Assembly (NCBI GenBank): GCA_964486155.1
Contig: CAZAKQ010000023.1
Span: 1-6,821 of the forward strand
DNA: 6,821 nucleotides
DNA from: JAHITU01 sp964486155
Lineage (GTDB): Bacteria > Patescibacteriota > Minisyncoccia > Phycocordibacterales > UBA12079
Reading direction: 5' to 3'
Of this stretch, positions 1-5,137 are shown one piece after another (the first letter of the stretch is position 1; every line of letters begins with the position of its first letter). The notes beneath the pieces are model-generated. The model was not told where the DNA came from. It saw nothing but the letters and a program-made list of their open reading frames with translations, and did no database searches. The translations under genes were made by a program, and so were the position numbers.

Positions 1-48
1 AATTACTTAACACCACGCCAAGTTTACAAGTTGCATTTCAAGAGTTAA
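1..48 (+). CDS. 3' end of a probable integrase-core (IS3/IS481-type) transposase, partial
   Basis: Frame 1 is open from the window edge and reads NYLTPRQVYKLHFKS before a TAA at 46-48. DDE transposases with an integrase core (rve) of the IS3/IS481 type often end with a segment of the form L-N-Y-x-T-P-x-x-V/Y shortly before the stop, and the NYLTPRQVY stretch matches that pattern. The catalytic residues would lie outside the window, so only the tail can be judged. The terminator at 133-161 has the right orientation to end its transcript. The call rests on about nine residues; a chance resemblance is possible. Confidence 0.4.
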   Translation, partial: NYLTPRQVYKLHFKS

Positions 49-132
49 TTTAAGAAGCAATCAAAACAATAAACAAAAACGGAGCATACAAAACATTAAA
101 AAAAGCGAACTTGATTTAAAAACAAAGAAAAG

Positions 133-161
133 AACGACAAGCTAAAGCTTGTCGTTTTTTT
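133..161 (+). terminator. Rho-independent terminator
   Basis: Arms 133-142 (AACGACAAGC) and 147-156 pair perfectly over 10 bp around a TAAA tetraloop, and a run of seven T follows (155-161). This is a textbook intrinsic terminator on the plus strand. It ends whatever gene enters from the left edge, probably the transposase-like fragment. Confidence 0.88.
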
Positions 162-191
162 ATTTTATATTATATTATTTTATATTATATA
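162..191. repeat. Imperfect 15-bp tandem duplication, AT only
   Basis: The unit ATTTTATATTATATT (162-176) is repeated at 177-191 with a single change at the last base. It is pure A/T and lies just after the terminator, so it is probably slippage in low-complexity DNA. No gene is visible between 49 and 339. Confidence 0.5.
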
Positions 192-216
192 TAAATACAG
201 ACTTAATGAAAAAAAA

Positions 217-270
217 TTTTAAGATATTTATCTACTACACTAAACTCACGGTCGTGAGTTTAGTGTAGTA
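217..270. repeat. 54-bp palindrome-bearing repeat, copy 1 (perfect palindrome)
   Basis: The core is an inverted repeat with 18-nt arms, 233-250 (TACTACACTAAACTCACG) and 253-270, perfectly complementary around a 2-nt GT centre. The 16 bp before it (217-232) are shared with copy 2 at 931-984, giving 54 bp in direct orientation with two substitutions in total. It lies downstream of the PaaX/Cas2-like gene. No long T-run follows the hairpin directly on either strand, so it is not a canonical terminator, although it could still cap an mRNA end. Confidence 0.85.
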
Positions 271-281
271 AAAATAAACTA

Positions 282-303
282 TCCCACAGCAAGCTGACGG
301 GGA
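282..303. repeat. Degenerate GC-rich hairpin between repeat copy 1 and the PaaX-like gene
   Basis: TCCCACAGC (282-290) and GCTGACGGGGA (293-303) form an imperfect hairpin: CAGC/GCTG, a small internal loop, then TCCC/GGGA. Its GC content stands out from the surrounding AT-rich DNA. It looks like a decayed copy of a palindromic interspersed element, but only one copy is in the window, so its family cannot be judged. Confidence 0.45.
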
Positions 304-339
304 ATTGGACGATTAAAAATATATTATTTTAAATTTTAA

Positions 340-930
340 TTATTTTTTCTTTTTTAATTTCCTCTTTTTTACCCTTACTAAACCAAAAGCTTCTTTCAAC
401 CATTTATCATTTTCTATCTTTTCAACTGTCATATACAAGACATCTTTTCCAAGAAAGAGATTTGATTTAAGCATTACCACAAGTTCTTTACATTCATAAG
501 GATGAATCCAAACACTATTTTGTAATTTTATAAAACCAAACCTATCCAAAAGATTTCTTAATAAATCTCGAAGATGTCTTCTTTTTTCTTTAATATCAAA
601 AATTACTACTCTCCATTTTTTATCCCATCGTAAAGGTTTTTTAATTTTTAAATCTCCTATTCTATATTTAGCTAATCGCTCTTCTCCCTTTCTAGTTAAT
701 CTTACAAATTTTTTACCATTATCTTTTGTTTCAAATCTTATTAACCCTTTTTTCTCTAATCTTCCAATAGAATTATTTAAATATTTTTTTCTTTCATAAT
801 TTTTCCCTTTTGAAAACTGTTTAATAACTTGTAAAGCATTGGGTGCCAATACTGCTACACTTAAAATCCCTGCTACAGCAATTGTTGTTAAAAGTATCTT
901 TTGAACTGGAATTTTCTTTATTTTTTCCAT
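340..930 (-). CDS. PaaX-like winged-helix / Cas2-like ferredoxin-fold protein
   Basis: The 196-residue product has the two-part layout of PaaX-like proteins common in Patescibacteria. Residues 1-40 include a very hydrophobic stretch (12-29), in the place of the first helix of the family's N-terminal domain. Residues 45-90 look like a winged helix (NNSIGRLEKKGLI, then a KFVRLTRKGEERL wing). Residues 105-185 resemble the Cas2/VapD fold, with WRVVIFDI (106-113; D112 is the usual acidic position), RDLLRNLLDRFGF and QNSVWIHPY. The tail is lysine-rich. Such proteins are often annotated as Cas2, but no cas1 or CRISPR array is visible here, so a DNA-binding regulator is more likely. There is no Shine-Dalgarno before the ATG; an extended -10 lies at 987-995 and a palindrome lies between that promoter and the start. 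The identical repeat downstream of the gene is notable. Confidence 0.82.
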   Translation of the reverse strand: MEKIKKIPVQKILLTTIAVAGILSVAVLAPNALQVIKQFSKGKNYERKKYLNNSIGRLEKKGLIRFETKDNGKKFVRLTRKGEERLAKYRIGDLKIKKPLRWDKKWRVVIFDIKEKRRHLRDLLRNLLDRFGFIKLQNSVWIHPYECKELVVMLKSNLFLGKDVLYMTVEKIENDKWLKEAFGLVRVKKRKLKKKK

Positions 931-984
931 TTTTAAGATATTTATCTACCACACTAAACTCACGGTCGTGAATTTAGTGTAGTA
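931..984. repeat. 54-bp palindrome-bearing repeat, copy 2 (likely operator or 5'-UTR hairpin)
   Basis: This is the second copy of the repeat seen at 217-270, in the same orientation. Arms 947-964 and 967-984 pair except at two positions (950/981 and 959/972), so this copy is slightly decayed. It begins directly at the start codon of the PaaX/Cas2-like gene (ATG at 930-928, read on the minus strand) and its outer edge is 2 bp from the -10 hexamer. It would therefore cover the transcription start and fill the whole leader. PaaX-family repressors are known to bind inverted repeats near promoters, so an operator role is plausible but inferred. Confidence 0.8.
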
Positions 985-986
985 AT

Positions 987-995
987 ATTATATCA
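987..995 (-). promoter_or_regulatory. Extended -10 promoter of the PaaX/Cas2-like gene
   Basis: Read on the minus strand the site is TGATATAAT, a perfect extended -10 (TG-N-TATAAT). No convincing -35 is present 16-18 bp upstream, which is tolerated with an extended -10. Transcription should begin near 980, inside the outer edge of the palindrome at 947-984. The site lies in the 148-bp spacer (905-1052 includes the gene start) after the ComEC-like gene, giving the PaaX-like gene its own transcription start. Confidence 0.6.
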
Positions 996-1052
996 GTAAT
1001 ATTAACTTTTAAAAGATTATTTTTATTATTTTGTATTAAAATTTATAGAACT

Positions 1053-1904
1053 TTAATAAATCAAATTTTTTCCATTACTCTGTATAGTAATAGTCCCCTG
1101 CTGATCAGTTCTAAAAACCTCAATTCCAAAATTTTCTAAAATATCCAAAACTTCTTGACTAGGATGTTTGTATCTATTATTTTCTCCTACTGAAATTACA
1201 GCAATTTCTGGATTAGTCATTCCTACAAAATATTCACCAGTTGAAGTTTTTGATCCATGATGTCCTAATTTCAAGACATCAATATCCAATCCTCCTAATG
1301 AAATCAAATAATTTTCAATGGCTTTAGGAGAATCTCCTGTTAATAAAAAACTAGTCTCTCCATAAACCAATCTTAAAACTAGAGAAGCCATATTAGTTTC
1401 AAATCCGGAAGCATCTCTGTCTGGAAATAAAACTTCTAAATAAATTCCATCACCTAAATCCAAAATATTTCCTCTGATCAAAATTTGTTCTGATATTCCC
1501 TCTTTTACAATTGCTTTTTCAAATTCTTCACAAATAGCTTTTTCACAATTTACTCCAGAACTAAAAACTGAATCTATTTCATACGAGTTCAAAACAGCTG
1601 GAAATCCTCCAATATGATCTAAATCAGGATGACTTTCAATCAAAACATCTATGCTTCTATCATAAAATTCCATTTGTTTAGCCAATTCTCGTAAAATTTT
1701 CTTATTTGACCCAGCATCAATCAAAACTTGTTTACCACTAGGAGTCTCAATAAAAATAGCGTCTCCTTGTCCTACATCTAAGAAAGCAACCGTCATCAGA
1801 CCGTTGCTTTCTTCTGCCCAAACTCCATACCAAATAAAAACAGTAATAATCAGAAAAAAACCCAAAAGAATCTTTCTAATTGACACTGTTTTTAAATTTT
1901 GCAT
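1053..1904 (-). CDS. ComEC/Rec2-like metallo-beta-lactamase-fold hydrolase, membrane-anchored or secreted
   Basis: The 283-residue product starts with a basic tip and a hydrophobic helix (about 11-30) ending WAEES, which fits an uncleaved anchor or signal peptide, so the catalytic domain probably lies outside the membrane. The rest matches the stand-alone version of the ComEC C-terminal domain: FLDVGQGDA (41-49), LIDAGS (61-66), SHPDLDHIGG (91-100, the metal-binding HxDxDH), LLTGD (187-191), LKLGHHGSKTST (211-222), ISVGxxNxYxHPS and DQQGTI. The ComEC competence-channel helices are absent, so this is not a full DNA channel. A nuclease or phosphodiesterase role at the cell surface is possible for this family but unproven here. 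It starts 2 bp after the slipin stop, with a weak AAGGA inside the slipin end, which indicates cotranscription. Confidence 0.88.
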   Translation of the reverse strand: MQNLKTVSIRKILLGFFLIITVFIWYGVWAEESNGLMTVAFLDVGQGDAIFIETPSGKQVLIDAGSNKKILRELAKQMEFYDRSIDVLIESHPDLDHIGGFPAVLNSYEIDSVFSSGVNCEKAICEEFEKAIVKEGISEQILIRGNILDLGDGIYLEVLFPDRDASGFETNMASLVLRLVYGETSFLLTGDSPKAIENYLISLGGLDIDVLKLGHHGSKTSTGEYFVGMTNPEIAVISVGENNRYKHPSQEVLDILENFGIEVFRTDQQGTITIQSNGKNLIY

Positions 1905-1906
1905 TT

Positions 1907-2689
1907 TTATTTATCCTTATTTAAAGTCTTAGAAATTCCTTTCATTGCTTCCAAAACTTCAACAGGCATCATCCAAATAGTTGTATTAGATTGATCTGAA
2001 CTTAAATCATTCACAGCTTGTAAAGTTCTCAAATGCATTGCCCCTGGAGTAGTATTCAATTTCTCTGCTGCAGCAGCTAGATTATTAGCCGCTTCTTTAT
2101 CTCCTTGTGCTTTAATAATCACAGCTCTTTTCTCTCTTTCAGCTTCAGCTTCCTTAGAAATTGTTCGTTTCAAATCTTCTGGAATTATTACATCTTTCAA
2201 TTCTACTGATTCAACATCAATCCCCCAAGGATCTGTTAACCCATCTACTCTAGTTTTAATTTGCTCAGCAATCTCAGCTCGTTTTTGCAGAAGTTCATCT
2301 AAAGTTCTTTCTCCCACTGCATTTCTCATTGTAGTTTGAGCTACTTGAGAAGTTGCATAATAATAATCTTCTACTTCCAAAACAGTCTTAGCTGCATCTG
2401 TTATCTTATAATAAACAACAGCATTGATACGAACAGGAATATTATCTCGAGTAATTACGTCTTGATCAGGCACATCTACAGCTTTAGTTCGAATGTCAAT
2501 TTTTCTCATTGATTGGAAAATTGGAACAACCAATCTCCATCCGGGTTCTTTAATCCCAGTAAACTTACCCAAAGTAAACATCACTCCTCTTTGATATTGA
2601 TTGATTTGTCGTAAAAACAAAATAGCTAAAACAATTAAAATTGGAACCAATATATTTGGATGACTCAAAAGAAAATTTAAATAATTCAT
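1907..2689 (-). CDS. Slipin, SPFH/band-7 membrane scaffold protein
   Basis: The 260-residue product has one N-terminal membrane helix (about 11-27) followed by an SPFH/band-7 domain: QYQRGVMFTLGKFTGIKEPGW (from 31), IDIRTKAVDVPDQDVITRDNIPVRINAVVYYKI (64-96), SQVAQTTMRNAVGERTLDELL (114-134), and WGIDVESVELKDVIIPEDL (155-173). An alanine/glutamate-rich coiled coil follows (about 176-215), typical for oligomerisation. This arrangement is characteristic of slipins (the prokaryotic stomatin-like family), which form ring or cage oligomers in membrane microdomains. Slipins are usually encoded beside an NfeD-type membrane protease; here the neighbour is the ComEC-like hydrolase instead, 2 bp downstream. 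No clear minus-strand promoter or Shine-Dalgarno is visible upstream. Confidence 0.93.
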   Translation of the reverse strand: MNYLNFLLSHPNILVPILIVLAILFLRQINQYQRGVMFTLGKFTGIKEPGWRLVVPIFQSMRKIDIRTKAVDVPDQDVITRDNIPVRINAVVYYKITDAAKTVLEVEDYYYATSQVAQTTMRNAVGERTLDELLQKRAEIAEQIKTRVDGLTDPWGIDVESVELKDVIIPEDLKRTISKEAEAEREKRAVIIKAQGDKEAANNLAAAAEKLNTTPGAMHLRTLQAVNDLSSDQSNTTIWMMPVEVLEAMKGISKTLNKDK

Positions 2690-2927
2690 AATTTAGTATG
2701 CAGAAGATTGAATATAGAATGTATTTTTTAAAAAAATTCACTTTATAAATTTTTTTCTACTTCCTACCTAATACCTTCTATTTAGAAATAAAATTTCTAA
2801 ATTTTATCTATTAATAATTTAATATTACCATTTTTAACAAAAAATTGAAGATTTACTTTTTTAAACACTTAATGTATTCTTAAAGGAGGTGTAACTTAAT
2901 TTTAAACTTTTATAAAGGATTCAAAAA
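2690..2927. other. Divergent intergenic region with an orphan Shine-Dalgarno
   Basis: This spacer separates the slipin from the membrane-protein gene and holds no coding region that I can support. On the plus strand TTTACT (2852-2857) and TATTCT (2875-2880) are 17 bp apart and could form a weak promoter. A near-perfect Shine-Dalgarno, AAAGGAGGTG, lies at 2882-2891 but has no ATG, GTG or TTG at a suitable distance. A second, weaker AAAGGA (2914-2919) serves the ATG at 2928. No convincing minus-strand promoter for the slipin was found. Confidence 0.5.
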
Positions 2928-3320
2928 ATGAAAAAAAATATTAGATTTTTTTTAGGGATAATCAGTTTTGTTATTTTATTTTTAATTTCAAATGAAAAAT
3001 CAAATGTTTCTTCAGACTTTTATTTTTATAAAGTTTGGGAAGAAGCTCTAATAGGGTGTTTAGTTGTAGTTACTTTCACTTCGTCAATTTTGAATAAATT
3101 TTTAATGATAATAAATGAAAAAAACAACAAAATTTCCTTGTCTTCCATTGTTTTTTTTATTTGTTTTTTATTGTTGATTATTTTCTTAGGTAATTTTTCT
3201 TCTGAAAATTATAGCTCATATAAAACATTTATTATTTATCTTTTTCTATTAGGATGGCCTTTTATAGATATTATTGATCGCTATTTGTTTTATAATAGAT
3301 TTCTATCATTTAAAGATTAA
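2928..3320 (+). CDS. Small four-helix integral membrane protein, unknown function
   Basis: I do not recognise this 130-residue product. Four hydrophobic stretches fit membrane helices at about residues 5-22, 39-62, 70-91 and 99-119, joined by short polar loops (SNEKSNVSSDF, INEKNNK, SSENYSSY), with a short charged C-terminus ending FLSFKD. There are no catalytic motifs. The ATG has AAAGGA about 9 bases upstream. Codons are extremely A/T-rich, more so than in the neighbouring genes, and the protein is poor in alanine and glycine, which is consistent with a lineage-restricted or recently acquired gene. It stands alone on the plus strand, ending at a hairpin shared with the convergent hydrolase gene. 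Confidence 0.75.
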   Translation: MKKNIRFFLGIISFVILFLISNEKSNVSSDFYFYKVWEEALIGCLVVVTFTSSILNKFLMIINEKNNKISLSSIVFFICFLLLIIFLGNFSSENYSSYKTFIIYLFLLGWPFIDIIDRYLFYNRFLSFKD

Positions 3321-3371
3321 AGAGTTTAATCTTTCCTCGCAGAATTCATTTTTGCGGGGATTATTTTTTTA
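3312..3371 (+). terminator. Double-hairpin terminator between convergent genes
   Basis: Two hairpins follow each other. The first (3312-3321 with 3325-3334, AAAGATTAAA, loop GAG) is a perfect 10-bp stem overlapping the stop of the membrane-protein gene. The second (TCCTCGCA 3334-3341 with TGCGGGGA 3353-3360, one G-T pair) is followed by a T-rich tract at 3361-3370. Orientation and T-run favour termination on the plus strand. The stop codon of the convergent hydrolase lies inside the T-run, so the same hairpins may also protect that mRNA end. Confidence 0.75.
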
Positions 3372-3995
3372 AATAAAAGGATTATTTTCTTTCTCCTCTC
3401 CAATACTTGTCTCCCTCCCGTGTCCTGGAAATACTTGAATATCATCTTCTAAAACAAATAATTTTTGTTGAATAGAATTTAATAACTGCTGAGTATCGGC
3501 ATAAGGAAAATCAGTTCTTCCAACTGTATGATAAAAAAGAGTATCTCCACTAAATAACCAATCTCCTAATTTCACAGAAATTCCACCTTGAGTATGTCCT
3601 GGAGTTTCTATTATTTCTAAATTGTGTTTCCCAAAAGGAATTTTCTGACCTTCGGTCAAAAACTCTGGCTTTTTTTGAATTACCACAGAATTTCCCATCA
3701 TCAACGACCCGTTATTGAGTGGATTTATAAGCATATGATTATCCTTTTCAGAAATATAAACAGGAATATCAAATTCAATTAGAAATTCATTCAATCCATC
3801 GATATGATCATAATGGCCATGTGTCAATATCACAAATTCCAAATCCAATTGATTTTTCTTAATAAAATCAACATATTCATCAATTGGTCCAGTACAATCC
3901 ACTAAAAAAGCTTTTTTTAACTTTTCATTATAAATTAAATAAACATTAGTTTTAATTTCTCCTACTATAAATTTTTTAAGTTTAAAATTACTCAT
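3369..3995 (-). CDS. MBL-fold hydrolase, glyoxalase-II-like (hydroxyacylglutathione-hydrolase family)
   Basis: The 208-residue product carries the full glyoxalase-II-type metal site: THGHYDHIDG (58-67; H59, H61, D63, H64), the third histidine in ETPGHTQGGIS (H134), SGDTLFYHTVGRTDFPYAD (149-167; bridging D151) and FPGHGRETSIGEEKENNPF (189-207; H192). The single short domain with the GRTDFP and NPF motifs is typical of YcbL-like enzymes rather than of classic two-domain GloB, so the physiological substrate may be a thioester other than lactoylglutathione. I chose the ATG at 3995-3993. A longer open frame to 4175 exists, but its extra residues overlap the divergent infC gene and are not family-like. 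An extended -10 only 6 bp upstream implies a leaderless mRNA. Confidence 0.9.
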   Translation of the reverse strand: MSNFKLKKFIVGEIKTNVYLIYNEKLKKAFLVDCTGPIDEYVDFIKKNQLDLEFVILTHGHYDHIDGLNEFLIEFDIPVYISEKDNHMLINPLNNGSLMMGNSVVIQKKPEFLTEGQKIPFGKHNLEIIETPGHTQGGISVKLGDWLFSGDTLFYHTVGRTDFPYADTQQLLNSIQQKLFVLEDDIQVFPGHGRETSIGEEKENNPFI

Positions 3996-4001
3996 TTGTG
4001 A

Positions 4002-4010
4002 ATTATAACA
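4002..4010 (-). promoter_or_regulatory. Extended -10 promoter of the MBL hydrolase, implying a leaderless mRNA
   Basis: On the minus strand the site reads TGTTATAAT, a perfect TG-N-TATAAT. Only six bases separate it from the ATG at 3995, so transcription would start at or next to the start codon. No Shine-Dalgarno is present. The -35 region is weak (TTGTTT, 19 bp upstream). Confidence 0.55.
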
Positions 4011-4017
4011 AATTTCA

Positions 4018-4046
4018 TTGATAAAAAAACAATATAATGTTATAAA
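4018..4046 (+). promoter_or_regulatory. Sigma70-like promoter of the infC-rpmI-rplT operon
   Basis: TTGATA (4018-4023) and TATAAA (4041-4046) each match consensus at five of six positions and are exactly 17 bp apart. The predicted start is near 4053, which leaves only about 16 bases of leader before the TTG chosen for infC. It is back to back with the promoter of the MBL hydrolase, only 7 bp away. This also argues against starting infC at the TTG of 4018, which would lie within the -35 box. Confidence 0.6.
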
Positions 4047-4068
4047 TAAAGACATAATAAAAAATAAT

Positions 4069-4590
4069 TTGAACAAATTTACAAGAATTAACAACCAAAT
4101 AAGAGCTTCTGAAGTAAGAGTTTTAAGCTCTGAAGATGAAAATTTAGGAATAATGCCTACTAAAGAAGCTATCATAAAAGCTGAGGAGCAAGGTTTAGAC
4201 CTAATTGAAATATCAGCTATGGCTAAACCTCCTATTGTAAAAATAATGGATTATGGTAAATTCCAGTATGATCAAAAGAAAAAAGCTAACGTAGCCAAAT
4301 TAAAAACGGTCAAAACAGAAACAAAAGTAATTCAAATTAAAATAGGGACAGGAGAACATGACCTAAATTTGAAAGCAAATAGAATTTCAGAATGGCTTTC
4401 TCAAGGAAATAGAGTTAAATTAGATTTATTTTTGATAGGGAGAACAAAATATATGAAATTTAACTTTTTAAAAGAAAGACTAGAAAGAGTCTTGCGATTA
4501 GTTTCAGTTTCGTATAAAATAGCGGACGGACCTAAGAAAAGTCCAAAAGGACTAACAGCAATATTAGAGAAAAGCAAAGAAAGTAAATAA
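4069..4590 (+). CDS. infC: Translation initiation factor IF-3
   Basis: IF-3 binds the 30S subunit, proofreads the start codon and keeps subunits apart. From the TTG at 4069 the product has 173 residues, normal for the family. The N-domain contains RINNQIRASEVRVLS (6-20) and GLDLIEISAMAKPPIVKIMDYGKFQYDQKKK (42-72). The lysine-rich linker is followed by the C-domain: VIQIKIGTGEHDLNLKANRISEWLSQGNRVKLDLFLIGR (88-125) and LTAILEKSK near the end. The frame is open back to a TTG at 4018, but that codon lies in the promoter. No ATG precedes the conserved region, so the gene must use a non-ATG start: TTG at 4069 is preferred, and ATA or ATT codons nearby (such as 4087) are alternatives. IF-3 genes in other bacteria use rare starts for autoregulation. 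rpmI and rplT follow in the canonical order. Confidence 0.92.
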   Translation: MNKFTRINNQIRASEVRVLSSEDENLGIMPTKEAIIKAEEQGLDLIEISAMAKPPIVKIMDYGKFQYDQKKKANVAKLKTVKTETKVIQIKIGTGEHDLNLKANRISEWLSQGNRVKLDLFLIGRTKYMKFNFLKERLERVLRLVSVSYKIADGPKKSPKGLTAILEKSKESK

Positions 4591-4670
4591 GTTAAAAAAT
4601 GGATGAAAAGATAAATCACCCGCTCACCCAGAGTGAGTTAAAATATTAAAAAAAGGAAAAAGTAAAAGGT

Positions 4671-4699
4671 TGATTATATAATTAAAATGTATATAATCA
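4671..4699. repeat. 10-bp inverted repeat in the infC-rpmI spacer
   Basis: TGATTATATA (4671-4680) pairs perfectly with 4690-4699 across a 9-base loop. It is AT-rich with no following T-run, so it is a weak RNA hairpin of unknown role, possibly an mRNA stability or processing element. Confidence 0.5.
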
Positions 4700-4728
4700 T
4701 TCCTGGATGAGGGGTTAAGATTTTCTAA

Positions 4729-4748
4729 CCTGCCTGCCGGCAGGCAGG
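4729..4748. repeat. GC-rich 20-bp perfect palindrome, copy A
   Basis: CCTGCCTGCCGGCAGGCAGG is a perfect palindrome, 80 percent G+C in otherwise AT-rich DNA. The same element with two flanking sides conserved (ACCTG before, GGAAT after; 24 bp in all) recurs at 5137-5160 in the next spacer of the same operon. The composition, exact identity and spacer location suggest an interspersed palindromic element. Confidence 0.9.
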
Positions 4749-4797
4749 AATGAATTTTATCGCTTCGCTCAATAAATATTAAGAAAATCTATTATGA

Positions 4798-4918
4798 ATC
4801 CCGTTAGAGATTTGGAGAATTACAATAATTATTGTAACTAAAAAAATAATACGGGGAGAAAAAATTACCAACTAAAATAAAGATAGTTTGTCTAAGGACA
4901 AACTATCTCTAACGGGAT
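4798..4918 (+). promoter_or_regulatory. Three-way-junction leader candidate overlapping the rpmI start codon
   Basis: ATCCCGTTAGAGAT (4798-4811) is perfectly complementary over 14 bp to 4905-4918, which includes the first two bases of the rpmI ATG. Inside this closing helix lie a 16-bp palindrome (4821-4836, TACAAT/ATTGTA with an AATT loop) and a 12-bp hairpin (4881-4892 with 4897-4908, loop TAAG). The outer and last helices share bases 4905-4908, so they must stack or compete. There is no normally spaced Shine-Dalgarno before rpmI: AAGGA at 4894-4898 is about 18 bases away and lies in the hairpin loop and stem. In E. coli, L20 represses rpmI-rplT by binding a long-range structure at the rpmI start; this element could be an analogue. 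That role is inferred. Confidence 0.55.
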
Positions 4919-5108
4919 GAAAACAAATAAATCATATTCAAAAAGATTAAAAGTAACTAAAAACGGCAAAATTGTAGCTAGAAAATTTGGGCAAGGTCAT
5001 TTTAACGCTAAAGAAAGTGGTAAAACTTCAATGAAGAAAAAAAGAAGTACTCTTCTTTCATTACCTAAAAGAGTAAAAAGGCGATTTTTACCAAAAACTT
5101 CCAAATAA
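4917..5108 (+). CDS. rpmI: Large ribosomal subunit protein bL35
   Basis: The 63-residue, very basic product begins MKTNKSYSKRLKVTKNGKIVAR, which matches the conserved L35 N-terminus (M-K-T-x-K-S-x-x-K-R). It continues with a GHFNAKESGKTSMKKKR segment and ends RRFLPKTSK, a normal length for L35. The protein is part of the 50S subunit. It lies between infC and rplT, the universal order. The ATG is placed at 4917 because the upstream frame closes at 4893-4895 and the MKTNKS start is family-typical. The start codon is embedded in the 4798-4918 pairing, and no good Shine-Dalgarno is present, so translation may depend on RNA folding. Confidence 0.95.
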   Translation: MKTNKSYSKRLKVTKNGKIVARKFGQGHFNAKESGKTSMKKKRSTLLSLPKRVKRRFLPKTSK

Positions 5109-5124
5109 TCTTGAGATTATTTGG
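5101..5124. repeat. 10-bp hairpin over the rpmI stop codon
   Basis: CCAAATAATC (5101-5110) pairs perfectly with 5115-5124 across a TTGA loop; the TAA stop (5106-5108) is within the left arm. What follows is A-rich, not a T-run, so this is not a strong terminator; it could attenuate or mark an mRNA processing point between rpmI and rplT. Confidence 0.55.
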
Positions 5125-5137
5125 ATTAAAAATGATA

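Larger units (their letters stand above)
4591..4916. other. Structured 326-bp infC-rpmI spacer without a supported gene
   Basis: The spacer is long for this operon and holds several inverted repeats in series. They are a 5-bp hairpin CTCAC/GTGAG (4623-4637), a 10-bp stem (4671-4680 with 4690-4699), a 9-bp pairing AGATTTTCT/AGAAAATCT (4718-4726 with 4782-4790) that encloses the GC-rich palindrome 4729-4748, and the composite element at 4798-4918. No T-run follows any of them closely enough to make a strong terminator, so read-through to rpmI is expected. A 16-codon ATG frame at 4599-4649 (MDEKINHPLTQSELKY) has no Shine-Dalgarno and is not called. Confidence 0.6.

Noticed and set aside
54..119. 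Frame 3 after a TAA at 51-53 reads EAIKTINKNGAYKTLKKANLI to a TAA, suggesting a broken gene tail
   Set aside because: It needs an in-frame stop to be bypassed, and frame 1 gives a more family-like ending (NYLTPRQVY). Probably a chance open stretch in A-rich DNA.
233..270. Palindrome as a simple terminator of the PaaX-like gene
   Set aside because: On the minus strand the hairpin is followed by AGATAAATATCTT before any T-run, 17 or so bases away, and the same element occurs upstream of the gene, so termination alone does not explain it.
340..930. Cas2 of a CRISPR-Cas locus
   Set aside because: The protein has a winged-helix N-terminus, and no cas1, effector or spaced repeat array is present; the two palindromic repeats are 714 bp apart and enclose a gene, not spacers.
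4018..4068. TTG at 4018 as infC start
   Set aside because: It coincides with the -35 box, lies upstream of the predicted transcription start, and adds 17 residues unlike IF-3 N-termini.
3996..4175. N-terminal extension of the MBL hydrolase with hydrophobic stretch
   Set aside because: The extra residues are antisense to the conserved start of infC, lie upstream of a good promoter, and are not typical of the enzyme family.
4401..4619. Minus-strand 72-codon frame
   Set aside because: It is fully antisense to the conserved C-domain of infC, has no Shine-Dalgarno, and its product looks like random hydrophobic sequence.
4599..4649. 16-codon frame MDEKINHPLTQSELKY in the infC-rpmI spacer
   Set aside because: Unlike the micropeptide at 5719-5769 it has no Shine-Dalgarno and no terminator of its own; a chance frame of this length is expected.
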